From Schaalia hyovaginalis (lineage in GTDB: Bacteria > Actinomycetota > Actinomycetes > Actinomycetales > Actinomycetaceae), in assembly GCF_014208035.1 (NCBI RefSeq), contig NZ_JACHMK010000001.1, positions 2,046,001 to 2,110,000 on the forward strand: a DNA stretch of 64,000 bases, read 5' to 3'. Positions within the stretch are counted from its first letter, which is position 1. Each line of letters begins with the position of its first letter. A program made the position numbers and the translations under genes. Shown here one piece after another: positions 27,075 through 36,345 of the stretch. The notes under the pieces were generated by a model. It was given only the letters and a program-made list of their open reading frames with translations, was not told where the DNA came from and ran no database searches.

Positions 27075-30000
27075 CTACCGCTCAAAAGGCGTGAGCACCT
27101 TGGTGACGAGGACCTCGAGCCATTCGAGGAAGGACTCGTCCGTGAGCGGATCGCCGCCCATGCGCTTGGTCATCGGCACGGGCACGAGGAGCTGACGGAC
27201 CGCCGCCTTGATGACGGTGCCGGGATGCAGCCGTTTGAGCCGCAGGACCTGCGATTCGCGCAGTTCGATCGGATTCACGCGCAGGTACTTCCCCTGGAGG
27301 ACCGCTTCCTCCAGTCCGCGCGACCGCAGGAGCTCCCTCATCCTCGCGACCGCGAAGAGCAACTCGACCTGACGCGGGATCGGACCGTAACGGTCGGCGA
27401 GCTCGTCGCGCAGATCAGCCTCCTGCTCGGCGGTGGCCACGGCCGCGATCTTCCCGTACACCTCCAGGCGCAGACGCTCCCCCGGCACGTAGGACTCGGG
27501 GATATGGGCGTCGACCGGGATGTCCAGCCTCAGGGCGGGCTTGACCTCGGGGACCTCGCCCTTGAACATGGCGACCGCGTCGGCGACCATCCGCACGTAC
27601 AGGTCGAAGCCCACGCCCTCGATGTGCCCCGACTGGGCGCCGCCCAGCAGGTTGCCCGCACCCCGGATCTCCAAGTCCTTCTGCGCGACCGCGAGCCCCG
27701 CGCCCAGATCCGTATTCGCCGCGATCGTCTTCAAGCGCTCGTGCGCGGTCTCCGTGAGCGTCTTATCGCCCGGGTAGAAGAAGTAGGCGTAGGCGCGCTC
27801 GCGCCCTCGGCCCACGCGGCCCCGCAACTGGTGGAGCTGGGAGAGGCCGAAGACGTCCGCCCGGTCCACGATCAGCGTGTTCGCGTTCGAGATGTCCAGG
27901 CCCGTCTCCACGATCGTCGTGCAGACGAGGACGTCGAACTCGTGATTCCAGAAATCGACGATCACCTCCTCGAGCTGGTGCTCGGAGAGCTTGCCGTGCG
28001 CGACGCGGATCCTCGCCTCGGGGACGAGCTCCTGAACATGGGCGGCCACCGAAGTGATCGAATCGACCCGGTTGTGAACGAAGAAGACCTGGCCGTCTCG
28101 CAGGAGCTCGCGCCGGATCGCAGCGCTCACCTGCTGATCCGTATAGGAGCCGACGAAAGTGAGGACGGGCTGGCGCTCCTCCGGCGGCGTCTGGAGGATC
28201 GACATCTCGCGGATGCCCGACACCGCCATCTCCAGCGTGCGCGGGATCGGCGTCGCCGACATCGACAAGACGTCGACGTCCGTGCGCAGCGCCTTGAGGG
28301 TCTCCTTGTGCTCGACGCCGAAGCGCTGCTCCTCGTCGATGACGACGAGCCCGAGGTTCTTGAAGGACACGGTCCCGGTGAGCAGGGAGTGCGTGCCGAT
28401 GACGAGGTCGATCTTGCCCGAAGCCAGGCCCGCCTTCACCTCCTCGGCCTCCTTCGCGCTCGAGAAGCGCGACAGGGACGCGATCGAAACGGGGAACCCG
28501 GCGTAGCGCTCCGTGAAGGTCTCGACATGCTGCTGGACGAGCAGGGTCGTCGGCACGAGGAGCGCCACCTGCGCCCCGTCCTGGATCGCCTTGAAAGCCG
28601 CCCGGACCGCGATCTCCGTCTTGCCGTAGCCCACATCGCCGGTGAGAAGACGATCCATCGGGACCGACTTCTCCATATCCGCCTTGACCTCATCGATCGT
28701 CACCAACTGGTCCGGTGTCTCCACGTAGGGGAAGGCGTCCTCGAGCTCGCGCTGCCAGGGCGTGTCCGGCCCGAATGCGCGGCCCTTGGTCGCCTGCCGG
28801 GCGGCGTAGAGGCGGATGAGCTCCTTGGCGACCTCGTTCACCGCCTTCTTCGCGCGCGCCTTCGTCTTCGCCCACTCGGCGCCGCCCATCTTCGTCAGCG
28901 CCGGCTGATCCGAACCCGTGTACTTCGAGATCTGGTCGAGGGAATCGGTCGGCACGTAGAGGCGGTCGCCCGGCTGCCCGCGCTTCGAGGGCGCGTACTC
29001 CAAGACGAGGTAGTCGCGGGTCACGGCCGAGTCGGCGCGCCCCACGGTCCGGGACACGAGCTCGACGAAACGGCCGATGCCGTGCTGATCGTGAACGATG
29101 TAGTCGCCCGGGTGCAGGGCCAGCGGGTCGATGCCCTTCTTGCGGCGCGAGGGCATCTTGCGCATGTCGCGCGTCGAGGCCCCCGCACGCCCGGTGAGAT
29201 CGGACTCCGTGAGGATCGCGAGCTTGAGCTCGGGGGCGACGAAACCCGCTTCGGCCTGCGCAGTCGTGACGAGGATCGATCCCGCTTCGGGCGTTTGCCC
29301 GAGGTCTTCGACGAAGGCGGCGTGCAGGCCCGATTCGGCGAGGATCGTCCGAATGCGCTTCGCGGGCCCGGGCCCCTCCGTCGCGACGACGATCGTCCAG
29401 CGCGCATCCGCGAGGGCCTTGAGGTCGTGGCACGCCGCGGCGAAATCACCCCGGTAGGGGCGCACCTCGCGCATCCCCATGCGCATGAGCGTCGGCGATA
29501 CGACGCTCGCCCGGGGCCCCGAGGGCGAAGCCCCGTCCTCGACGGACTCGTGCGCGTCCTCATCGATTCCGGCCAGTTCGGCCGGGGGCAGTTCCGTGAG
29601 CTCCCACCAGGGGCGGCCGCCCTCGGCGATCAGATCGTCGAGGTGGAGGAAGGAGGCGGCCGAGGCCTGAAGCGGGGTCGCTCCCCCGCCCGCGGCGACG
29701 GACCACGCCGCGGCGAGGAACTCCTCGGTCGTGGCCACGAGGTCGGCGGCGCGCGCACGGATGCGCTCCGGATCCGCGGCGAGGATCGGCGAATCCTTCG
29801 GAACGAGGTCGACGAGCCGCTCCATGCCCGAAGCGAGCAGCGGCGCGAGGGACTCGATTCCGGGCGCCGCGATGCCCTCGCTCGCCAGGGACAGCATCTC
29901 CGCCGCCCCGGGCAGGTCATCGGTGAGGTCGCGGGCGCGGGCGCGCACGGCGTCGGTGAGGAGCAGTTCGCGGCAGGCCGGGGCCCACAGCCCCTCCTCG

Positions 30001-30671
30001 AGGAGGCTGAGCGTGCGCTGGTCCTGCACGGAGAAGGCGCGGATCTCATCCACCTCGTCGTCCCACAGCTCCACGCGCACCGGGTGGGCCTCCTGCGGCG
30101 GGAAGACGTCGAGGATCCCTCCGCGCACGGACAGCTGCCCCCTCGATTCGACCATGTCGACCCGCTCATAGCCGAGGGCGGCCAGCCGGTGCGCGAGATC
30201 CTCGAGGTCGACGCGGTCCCCGGGATGCACACGCACGGGTTCGAGCTCTCCGAGCCCGCAGATCACCGGCTGGAGGAAGGCCCTGATCGGAACGACCAGG
30301 ACCGAGATCGGACCCGCATGCTTGTCGCCTTCAACGGGGTGCGCCAGCCTGCGCAGGACCGCGATCCTGCGGGCCATGGTGTCGACCTGGGGCGAAAGGC
30401 GCTCGTGCGGCAGGGTCTCCCAGGCGGGCATCATCTCGACGCCGTCGATCCACGAGCGCAGGGCGTTCGTCAGACGCTCCGCATCGCGCCCCGTCGCCGT
30501 GAGGACGAGCGCGGGCCTCGCCTGCGCGCTGCGCGCGAGCGCGGCGATCGCGGGCGGGCGCGCCCCCTTGGGCATGACGAGGACCCCGGAGCGCCCCGAG
30601 GCGAGCGAGCCCGTCGCCCGGTCCAAGGCGGTGTCGGATTCGATGAGGCGGGCGAGTCCCGTGAGGATCAT
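27075..30671 (-). CDS. mfd: Transcription-repair coupling factor Mfd
   Basis: A 1198-residue ATP-driven DNA translocase that removes stalled RNA polymerase and recruits UvrA. Blocks in order: UvrB-like N-terminal domains (SARGMLPAW-type LPHERLSPQVDTMARRIAVL), the polymerase-interacting domain (HPGDYIVHDQHGIGRFVELV), Walker A in RLLTGDVGYGKTEIAVRAAF, Walker B VVIDEEQRFG, RecG-like motifs (MSATPIPRTLEMAVSG) and the C-terminal TRCF domain. Length is typical. It starts 3 bases after the pth stop, so the two share a transcript. Confidence 0.97.
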   Translation of the reverse strand: MILTGLARLIESDTALDRATGSLASGRSGVLVMPKGARPPAIAALARSAQARPALVLTATGRDAERLTNALRSWIDGVEMMPAWETLPHERLSPQVDTMARRIAVLRRLAHPVEGDKHAGPISVLVVPIRAFLQPVICGLGELEPVRVHPGDRVDLEDLAHRLAALGYERVDMVESRGQLSVRGGILDVFPPQEAHPVRVELWDDEVDEIRAFSVQDQRTLSLLEEGLWAPACRELLLTDAVRARARDLTDDLPGAAEMLSLASEGIAAPGIESLAPLLASGMERLVDLVPKDSPILAADPERIRARAADLVATTEEFLAAAWSVAAGGGATPLQASAASFLHLDDLIAEGGRPWWELTELPPAELAGIDEDAHESVEDGASPSGPRASVVSPTLMRMGMREVRPYRGDFAAACHDLKALADARWTIVVATEGPGPAKRIRTILAESGLHAAFVEDLGQTPEAGSILVTTAQAEAGFVAPELKLAILTESDLTGRAGASTRDMRKMPSRRKKGIDPLALHPGDYIVHDQHGIGRFVELVSRTVGRADSAVTRDYLVLEYAPSKRGQPGDRLYVPTDSLDQISKYTGSDQPALTKMGGAEWAKTKARAKKAVNEVAKELIRLYAARQATKGRAFGPDTPWQRELEDAFPYVETPDQLVTIDEVKADMEKSVPMDRLLTGDVGYGKTEIAVRAAFKAIQDGAQVALLVPTTLLVQQHVETFTERYAGFPVSIASLSRFSSAKEAEEVKAGLASGKIDLVIGTHSLLTGTVSFKNLGLVVIDEEQRFGVEHKETLKALRTDVDVLSMSATPIPRTLEMAVSGIREMSILQTPPEERQPVLTFVGSYTDQQVSAAIRRELLRDGQVFFVHNRVDSITSVAAHVQELVPEARIRVAHGKLSEHQLEEVIVDFWNHEFDVLVCTTIVETGLDISNANTLIVDRADVFGLSQLHQLRGRVGRGRERAYAYFFYPGDKTLTETAHERLKTIAANTDLGAGLAVAQKDLEIRGAGNLLGGAQSGHIEGVGFDLYVRMVADAVAMFKGEVPEVKPALRLDIPVDAHIPESYVPGERLRLEVYGKIAAVATAEQEADLRDELADRYGPIPRQVELLFAVARMRELLRSRGLEEAVLQGKYLRVNPIELRESQVLRLKRLHPGTVIKAAVRQLLVPVPMTKRMGGDPLTDESFLEWLEVLVTKVLTPFER

Positions 30672-30674
30672 GAT

Positions 30675-31286
30675 TCAGCGCCCCGAGTTCTTCGAGTGCA
30701 GGGCCTGCTGGGTCTGCGGGAAACCGCGGATGAGGACGTCCTCGACGACGTCGGCGGCCTCCTCGAAGGTCACGTCCCATTCGGGGCGCTCCTTCGCGGA
30801 GATCCTCGCCAGGACGTAGTCGGCCGGGTCCTGGCGGCCCGGCGGGCGCCCAATGCCGATACGCAGCCTGTGGTAGTCCTTCGTCCCGAGGACCTGCGAG
30901 ATCGACTTGAGGCCGTTGTGGCCGCCCTCGCCGCCGCCGCGCTTGAGACGCAGTTCGTGCGCCGGCAGGTCGAGGTCGTCATGGACGACGAGGAGGTTCT
31001 CCGGGCCGATCTTGAGGAAGCTCATGAGGCGCCCCACCGGCCCGCCGCTCGTGTTCATGTACGACTCGCAGATCGCGAGGACCGCCCTCGGGCCCGGGAG
31101 GCCGCCGGGGAGCATCCCGAGGCGGACGTCGGCCGTTCGCGTGCCCGTGCGGTGGCGTGTGAACTGCGCCGAGGCGCGCCCGAGCAGCACATCGAGGGTG
31201 AGGTGACCGACGTTGTGCCGGGTCTGAGCGTATTCGGCGCCCGGGTTTCCGAGGCCCACGACGAGCCAGGGGGTCTGCGCATTCAT
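30675..31286 (-). CDS. pth: Peptidyl-tRNA hydrolase
   Basis: Recycles tRNA from prematurely released peptidyl-tRNA. The catalytic His is in GLGNPGAEYAQTRHNVGH, with LAICESYMNTSGGPVG, VVHDDLDLPAHELRLKRGGG and GGHNGLKSISQVLGTKDYHR as the remaining active-site blocks; all key Asn, Asp and His residues are present. The ATG at 31286 gives 203 residues. It lies just upstream of mfd, matching the pth-mfd linkage known in other actinobacteria although the usual intervening genes are missing. Confidence 0.96.
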   Translation of the reverse strand: MNAQTPWLVVGLGNPGAEYAQTRHNVGHLTLDVLLGRASAQFTRHRTGTRTADVRLGMLPGGLPGPRAVLAICESYMNTSGGPVGRLMSFLKIGPENLLVVHDDLDLPAHELRLKRGGGEGGHNGLKSISQVLGTKDYHRLRIGIGRPPGRQDPADYVLARISAKERPEWDVTFEEAADVVEDVLIRGFPQTQQALHSKNSGR

Positions 31287-31424
31287 ACGCCCGATTCTGC
31301 CACCCGCATCGCCCTCGTTCCCCATCGGAGCGGGCGGGAAAGGTCACGCCCGCATCCCCTCGACGCGCATAAGTGATGCTTTCGACGGGGGCGGGCAGTG
31401 CTCCCGGCGGAGGGAGGCAGCGCC

Positions 31425-32663
31425 TCAGGCCTCCCGGCCCGCGGGGCCCTCGGGCACGGCGATCATGAAATGGGGCTCGGTGAAGCCCGCCCGCTCGAAG
31501 GCCCCGGCAACCGCTTCGGCGACCCGCGTTCCGCTCCCCGCATCGACGAGGGCGATCGCGCTCCCGCCGAAACCGCCGCCCGTCATCCGGGCGCCATGAG
31601 CCCCGGCCGCGAGCGCCGCTTCGACCGCGACGTCGAGTTCCGGACAGGTCACCTCGTAGTCATCGCGCAGCGACTCGTGGGAGTCCGTGAGCAGGGCTCC
31701 GGCCACGCCGAGGCGCTCGCCCTCGAGCGGCCCCTCCTTGAGGATCTCGACGAAGGCGCCCGTCCTCGCGATCTCGGAGACGACGTGGCGCACCCGCATC
31801 CGCAGGCGCTCCTCCTCCAAGGAGCCGAGGGCCGAATCGAGGTCGGAAACCTCGACGAGCAGGTCCACCCCGAGGATCCGCGCCGCCTCCTCGCAGTCGG
31901 CCCGCCGGGCCGCGTACTGGCCGTCGTTGAGGGAGTGCTTCGCCCGCGTGTCGATGACGAGGAGTTCCAGATCCTGCGCGGCCAGGTCGAAGGGGATGAG
32001 CGCGGTCGACATGTCGCGGCAGTCGAGCTCGAGGGCGTGCCCTCCCGCGCAGCGCAGCGAAGCCGTCTGATCGAGCCCGCCGGTGTTCGCGCCCGCGATC
32101 TCGTTCTCGGCGCGCCTGCACGCGTCGACGAGGATCTTGCGCCCCTCCTCGTTCGGCGCATCGGCGCCGCCGGCGAGTCCGAGCCCCGCGAGTTCGTCGA
32201 GGGCGACGGCCATCGAGCATTCGAGCGCGGCCGAGGAGGAGAGCCCCCCTCCCCTGGGCACGCAGTTCCACAGGGCGACGTCGAATCCGGGCAGGGGCCC
32301 GTATCCGGCCTGTTCGAGGGCCCAAGCGACCCCGACGAGGTAGGCCGCCCAATTCCTCACCTCGCCCTCGGACCCCCGGGGGGCGACACGATCGAGGTCG
32401 AGGACGTCGACCGCGTCGGCCGTCTGCGGCGAGACGAGGCGGACGAGCCGATCATCGCGAAGAGCGACGGCGACGTAGGCGCGGTGCGGGAGCGCGATCG
32501 GGAGGCAGGGCCCGCCGTTGTAGTCGACGTGCTCGCCGATGACGTTCACGCGGCCCGGAGCCGACCAGACCCCCGCGGGCTCGGCCCCGAAGGTCTGAAC
32601 GAACAGTGCCCGCGCCTGAGCGGCGCCTTCCTCACGGGAAGCGGCCTCATTCCAGGTCACCAC
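31425..32663 (-). CDS. galK: Galactokinase
   Basis: First enzyme of the Leloir pathway, a GHMP kinase making galactose-1-phosphate. Visible are the galactokinase signature GRVNVIGEHVDYNGG, the GHMP ATP loop VPRGGGLSSSAALECS, the catalytic-base region GANTGGLDQTASL and MTGGGFGGSAIALV. I chose the GTG at 32663 with AAGGAGG nine bases upstream, giving 412 residues. galT and galE are not in the window. It diverges from the 2'-5' RNA ligase gene. Confidence 0.94.
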   Translation of the reverse strand: MVTWNEAASREEGAAQARALFVQTFGAEPAGVWSAPGRVNVIGEHVDYNGGPCLPIALPHRAYVAVALRDDRLVRLVSPQTADAVDVLDLDRVAPRGSEGEVRNWAAYLVGVAWALEQAGYGPLPGFDVALWNCVPRGGGLSSSAALECSMAVALDELAGLGLAGGADAPNEEGRKILVDACRRAENEIAGANTGGLDQTASLRCAGGHALELDCRDMSTALIPFDLAAQDLELLVIDTRAKHSLNDGQYAARRADCEEAARILGVDLLVEVSDLDSALGSLEEERLRMRVRHVVSEIARTGAFVEILKEGPLEGERLGVAGALLTDSHESLRDDYEVTCPELDVAVEAALAAGAHGARMTGGGFGGSAIALVDAGSGTRVAEAVAGAFERAGFTEPHFMIAVPEGPAGREA

Positions 32664-32805
32664 TTCACCACACCTCCTTCGGTCGAGCGGCGCCGCGAAG
32701 CTTCGCACTCGCCATTCCGGCTCATGAGCGCGGACGCCGCCTACGATAGTAGTGCAGGCCCGCCGCAGCGCGGGCCGGACCCAACCGGCCGACCCGAAGG
32801 CGAGT

Positions 32806-33354
32806 ATGTTCCTCCCGCAGCGTTCCCCCGATCAGGACTGGCTCGGAGTCGTCATCGCCATCCCCGAACCCTGGGTCACCCAGCTCACCGATCTGCGACT
32901 CGGCCTCGGCGACCTTCAAGGATCCCGGGTCCCCGCGCACATCACGATCCTGCCGCCGACGCCCTTCCCGACCGAGAAGCGCGCAGAAGTGATCCGTCAC
33001 CTCCGCGAGGTCGCGAAGCACCACCGCCCCTTCCGCATCACCCTCAGGGGGAGCGACTCCTTCCGCCCCCTCTCCCAGGTCGCCTTCCTCACGCTCGCCG
33101 AGGGCGGCCCCGAATGCACGGATCTCGCCGAGGACATCCGCACGGGCCCCCTCGACGTGCCCCAGCGCTTCCCCTATCACCCGCACGTCACCCTCGCCCA
33201 GGACGTCGACGACCCCGCCCTCGACCTCGCCCTCGACGTCGGCGACACCTTCGAGGCGACCTGGCTCGTCCCCGGGTTCCGCCTCGACCGGGTCGACGCG
33301 AACGAGATGTATTCGACGATGGCGCTCTTCGACTTCGAAGCCGCGTCGGTATGA
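32806..33354 (+). CDS. 2'-5' RNA ligase superfamily (2H phosphoesterase)
   Basis: A 182-residue protein with the two HxT/S motifs that define the 2H superfamily: AHITILPPTPF near residue 46 and HPHVTLAQ near residue 127, at the spacing expected for LigT/CPDase folds. These enzymes act on 2',3'-cyclic or 2'-5' RNA ends; the physiological substrate of bacterial members is poorly known. It begins with an ATG (MFLPQRSPDQDW). It is followed by the YihY-type gene in the same direction, 79 bases away. Confidence 0.85.
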   Translation: MFLPQRSPDQDWLGVVIAIPEPWVTQLTDLRLGLGDLQGSRVPAHITILPPTPFPTEKRAEVIRHLREVAKHHRPFRITLRGSDSFRPLSQVAFLTLAEGGPECTDLAEDIRTGPLDVPQRFPYHPHVTLAQDVDDPALDLALDVGDTFEATWLVPGFRLDRVDANEMYSTMALFDFEAASV

Positions 33355-33433
33355 GCCCGCGCCAACGGCCCCGCAGCGCCGCTCCCCCGGCGTTGAACGG
33401 GCGCGCGCAGGCGAGCGCCGATACCGTGGAACC

Positions 33434-34540
33434 ATGAACGCCGCTCATTCCCCTCGACCCTCCCCCTCGCTGAAGGCCGCCCTTCAGGCGCCGGGCCTCG
33501 CGGCGAAGGGCGCGGCGCTCGGCGAATGGTGGAACCGGACGCGGATCGCCAGGGCCCTCGCGCGCTACAACGGCGCCAACGGCCCGCTCCTGTCCTCGGG
33601 GATGGCGCTCACCTCGCTCCTGTCACTGACCGCGGCCCTCACCGTGGCCGTGACGGCCTTCATGGCCGTGCTCGGCGGGAACGAGACGATGCGGGAGGCC
33701 CTCTTCTCGGGAATCGCCCAGACGATCCCGAACCTCTTGAAGACGGACGAGGACCCCTCGGGCCTCATCGATCCCGAGTCGCTCGTCATGAGCGGGGCCG
33801 TGTCCGCAACCGGCATGATCGCCCTGGCGGTCATGGCGTGGAGCGCGGTGAGCGTGGTCGGCCAGTTCGGCGCATCGATCCGCGCGATGTTCGCCATCCG
33901 GGTCGTCCCCTCCCATCCGCTCGTCCTGATCGCGCGCAACGCCCTCGGCGCCCTCGCCCTCGGCCTCTCCCTCGTTCTCGGCGCGGGGCTCGGCGTCGCC
34001 GTGGACATGACGGGCGAGGCCCTCCCGGGCCTTCTCGGCCTCGATTCCTCCGGGGTCCCCCTCGCACTCCTCGACGCCCTGAGCACCCTCCTGGCGCTCC
34101 TCGTGTACGCGCTCGTCTCCTGGGTGCTCATCGGCGTCGTCGCCCAGGTCCGGGTGCCGATGCGGCGACTCATGCCGGGAGTCGTCCTCATCGCGCTCGC
34201 CTCGGTCGTCCTCCGCATCGCGGGAACGAGCGTCGTCGGCGCCGCGAAGGGCCCTTTGCTCGCCACGGCGGCGACGCTCATCACCCTCGTCCTGTGGATC
34301 AACCTGCAAGTCCGCGCAGTCCTCCTCATCTGCGCGTGGATCGCCGATCCCCCGGCGCCCGAGAAACCGGCCTCGGCGCGCGCGACCCACTTCCTCGAAA
34401 CCCCGAACTACGTCACGCGATCCGTCCCCGCGACGCTCGCCTGGCAGTACGACCCCGTGAGCGGCGAGGTCCGTCCCGACCCGCCCGATGACGCCGACGT
34501 TCCCGATGACGCCGAGGGGCGGGCGCCCTCGCAGCCCTGA
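33434..34540 (+). CDS. YihY/RbN family (BrkB-like) membrane protein
   Basis: A 368-residue protein with six hydrophobic helices. The N-terminal block RYNGANGPLLSSGMALTSLLSLTAALTVAV and the later WINLQVRAVLLICAWIADPP match the YihY/virulence-factor-BrkB family, which was once mis-called ribonuclease BN. The C-terminal tail (about 50 residues) is acidic and Pro-rich. The function is not established for the family. The ATG is just downstream of the RNA ligase gene. Confidence 0.85.
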   Translation: MNAAHSPRPSPSLKAALQAPGLAAKGAALGEWWNRTRIARALARYNGANGPLLSSGMALTSLLSLTAALTVAVTAFMAVLGGNETMREALFSGIAQTIPNLLKTDEDPSGLIDPESLVMSGAVSATGMIALAVMAWSAVSVVGQFGASIRAMFAIRVVPSHPLVLIARNALGALALGLSLVLGAGLGVAVDMTGEALPGLLGLDSSGVPLALLDALSTLLALLVYALVSWVLIGVVAQVRVPMRRLMPGVVLIALASVVLRIAGTSVVGAAKGPLLATAATLITLVLWINLQVRAVLLICAWIADPPAPEKPASARATHFLETPNYVTRSVPATLAWQYDPVSGEVRPDPPDDADVPDDAEGRAPSQP

Positions 34541-34544
34541 GGCC

Positions 34545-35342
34545 TCAGGCGTAGACGACGCTCACGGGAGCATGATCGGAGAATCGCGCGTCGTAGGACA
34601 CCGCCCTCGCGATCGAGAACCCCCGCGCGCGCTCGGCGAGCCCGGGCGTCGCGAACTGGTAGTCGATCCGCCAGCCCGTGTCGTTGTCGAAGGCCTTGCC
34701 CCGCTGCGACCACCACGAATACGGGCCCTGGACCTCGCCCGCGAGATCGCGGACGACATCGCGCCACCCGGAGGCGATCCACTCGTCGAGGAAGGCGATC
34801 TCCTCGTCGAGGACGCCCGCCCGCTTGTTGTGATTCGGCGTCCAGTTCTTGATGTCGATCCGTGAGCGCACGATGTTGAAATCACCGGCCACGACGACGT
34901 CCTCGCCGCTCGCCAGGAGCTCGGACAGGCGCGCCCCGATCCTCGGCAGGTGCGCCATCTTCGCCTCCTGCTTCGGCGTGTCCTTCTCACCCGAATGGAA
35001 GTAGGCGGAGACCACCCGCATGCGCCCGCCCTCGGCCTCGACGACGGCCTCCACCCAGCGCCCCGAATCCGCATCCGTCTCGATGCCGTCGAGGACCTCA
35101 CGGGTTTCGAGGACGAGGGCGCGCCCCCTGCGGACGGCGACGAGGACGCCCGCACGGCCCTTGATGCGGCACGGGACCGATACGGTCTGCCACTCCTCGC
35201 CGAGCAGATCGGAGGCGATCCCGGCATCGGCCCGCACCTCCTGCATGAGGACCACATCGGGGTCCTCCGAGCTCAGCCACTCGTGCATGCCCTTGCGGGC
35301 CGCGGCTCGGATGCCGTTGACGTTGACGGTCGAGATCTTCAC
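34545..35342 (-). CDS. xth: Exodeoxyribonuclease III family endonuclease
   Basis: AP endonuclease and 3'-phosphatase of base-excision repair. The EEP fold shows KISTVNVNGIRAAARKGMHEW, the metal Glu in VVLMQEVRAD, VVAGDFNIVRSRIDIKN with catalytic Asp and Asn, and the terminal YDARFSDHAPVSVVY with the catalytic Asp-His pair. The 265-residue length is standard. It starts at a GTG that overlaps the argB stop by 4 bases, so it is translationally coupled to argB, an unusual pairing. Confidence 0.94.
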   Translation of the reverse strand: MKISTVNVNGIRAAARKGMHEWLSSEDPDVVLMQEVRADAGIASDLLGEEWQTVSVPCRIKGRAGVLVAVRRGRALVLETREVLDGIETDADSGRWVEAVVEAEGGRMRVVSAYFHSGEKDTPKQEAKMAHLPRIGARLSELLASGEDVVVAGDFNIVRSRIDIKNWTPNHNKRAGVLDEEIAFLDEWIASGWRDVVRDLAGEVQGPYSWWSQRGKAFDNDTGWRIDYQFATPGLAERARGFSIARAVSYDARFSDHAPVSVVYA

Positions 35343-36256
35343 TCCGCCTCCTCCTTCTCATCGGGAACGACCATCGTGCCCGTGCCCTCGTCGGTCATCA
35401 CCTCGATGAGGACCGAATGCGGGGCGCGGCCGTCGACGACGTGGACCGCCCCGACCCCGCCCTCGATGGCCTCGAGGCACGCCCGCACCTTCGGGATCAT
35501 CCCCGAGGAGACCGCCTCCCCTAGGGCGCGCAGCCGCGAGGCGGTCGTCAGCCGGATGAGGGAATCCGGATCCGGGTAGTCCGCGTAGACGCCCTCGACA
35601 TCGGTGAGCATGAGGAGCTTCGAGGCCTTGAGGGCGACCGCCATCGCCGATGCCGCGGCGTCGGCGTTGATGTTGAGGACGCGGCTCGGTTCGTCCTCGT
35701 CGATCGCGATCGAGGAGACCACGGGGATGCGCCCCGCCTCGAGGAGCTCGAGGACCGCGCCCGGATCGACGCCCGAAATGTCCCCGACCAGCCCGAAATC
35801 GACCTCGTCGCCCGCAGCGTCGACCCCGCGGCGCCTCTTCGCCTTGAAGAGCGCGCCGTCCTCGCCGGAGATGCCCACCGCGAGATTGTCCCGGCTGTTG
35901 AGGCGCGAGACGAGGCGCCGCTGCACCTGCCCGGTGAGGACCATGCGGACGATCTCCATCGCCTCCGGAGTCGTCACGCGCACGCCCTCCCTGAAGGGGG
36001 TCTCGATCCCGAGTCTCGACAGCATCGCGCTCACCTGCGGCCCGCCGCCGTGGACGACGACGGGGAACAATCCGACGTGCTGGAGGAACTGGACGTCCGA
36101 GGCGAAGGCCTCCTGCGCATCCGGATCCGTCATCGCGTGACCGCCGTACTTGATGACGATGATCTGCCCGCGGAACTCCCGCATCCACGTGAGGGCCTCG
36201 CCGAGGACGTGCGCACGCTGCGCATCGGTGAGGTCCGGGCCGTCGTGCTCGGTCAT
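35339..36256 (-). CDS. argB: Acetylglutamate kinase
   Basis: Phosphorylates N-acetylglutamate, the controlled step of arginine synthesis. IVIKYGGHAMTD, VVVHGGGPQVSAML, LNINADAAASAMAVAL, LMLTDVEGVYADYPD and SSGMIPKVRACLEA are diagnostic for NAGK and differ from carbamate kinase. I selected the ATG at 36256 because AAGGAG is 9 bases upstream; an earlier ATG exists at 36274. The gene lies between argF and xth on the same strand; argC, argJ and argD are not in this window. Confidence 0.94.
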   Translation of the reverse strand: MTEHDGPDLTDAQRAHVLGEALTWMREFRGQIIVIKYGGHAMTDPDAQEAFASDVQFLQHVGLFPVVVHGGGPQVSAMLSRLGIETPFREGVRVTTPEAMEIVRMVLTGQVQRRLVSRLNSRDNLAVGISGEDGALFKAKRRRGVDAAGDEVDFGLVGDISGVDPGAVLELLEAGRIPVVSSIAIDEDEPSRVLNINADAAASAMAVALKASKLLMLTDVEGVYADYPDPDSLIRLTTASRLRALGEAVSSGMIPKVRACLEAIEGGVGAVHVVDGRAPHSVLIEVMTDEGTGTMVVPDEKEEAE

Positions 36257-36297
36257 GACGTGACTCTCCTTCATCTGCCCGGAGGGCGGTGTTCAAC

Positions 36298-36328
36298 GGC
36301 CGGCCCCGCCCCCTCGGGAGGGCCGGCC
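36298..36328 (-). terminator. Hairpin between argF and argB
   Basis: GGCCGGCCC (36298-36306) pairs with GGGCCGGCC (36320-36328) around a 13-base loop. It lies in the 90-base argF-argB gap and could reduce read-through from arcA-argF into argB-xth. Confidence 0.45.
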
Positions 36329-36345
36329 CCGCCCTCGTGCGCGGT

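Noticed and set aside
27225..31376. A 1383-codon open frame on the plus strand opposite mfd and pth
   Set aside because: It runs antisense through two clearly real genes and the gap between them. Its Asp/Arg/Leu/Glu-rich, low-complexity composition is what the complement of GC-rich codons gives, and no domain is visible.
35339..36256. argB considered as a misnamed carbamate kinase completing the ADI pathway
   Set aside because: The motifs KYGGHAM, VHGGGP, LTDVEGVY and SSGMIPK are those of acetylglutamate kinase, not of ArcC.
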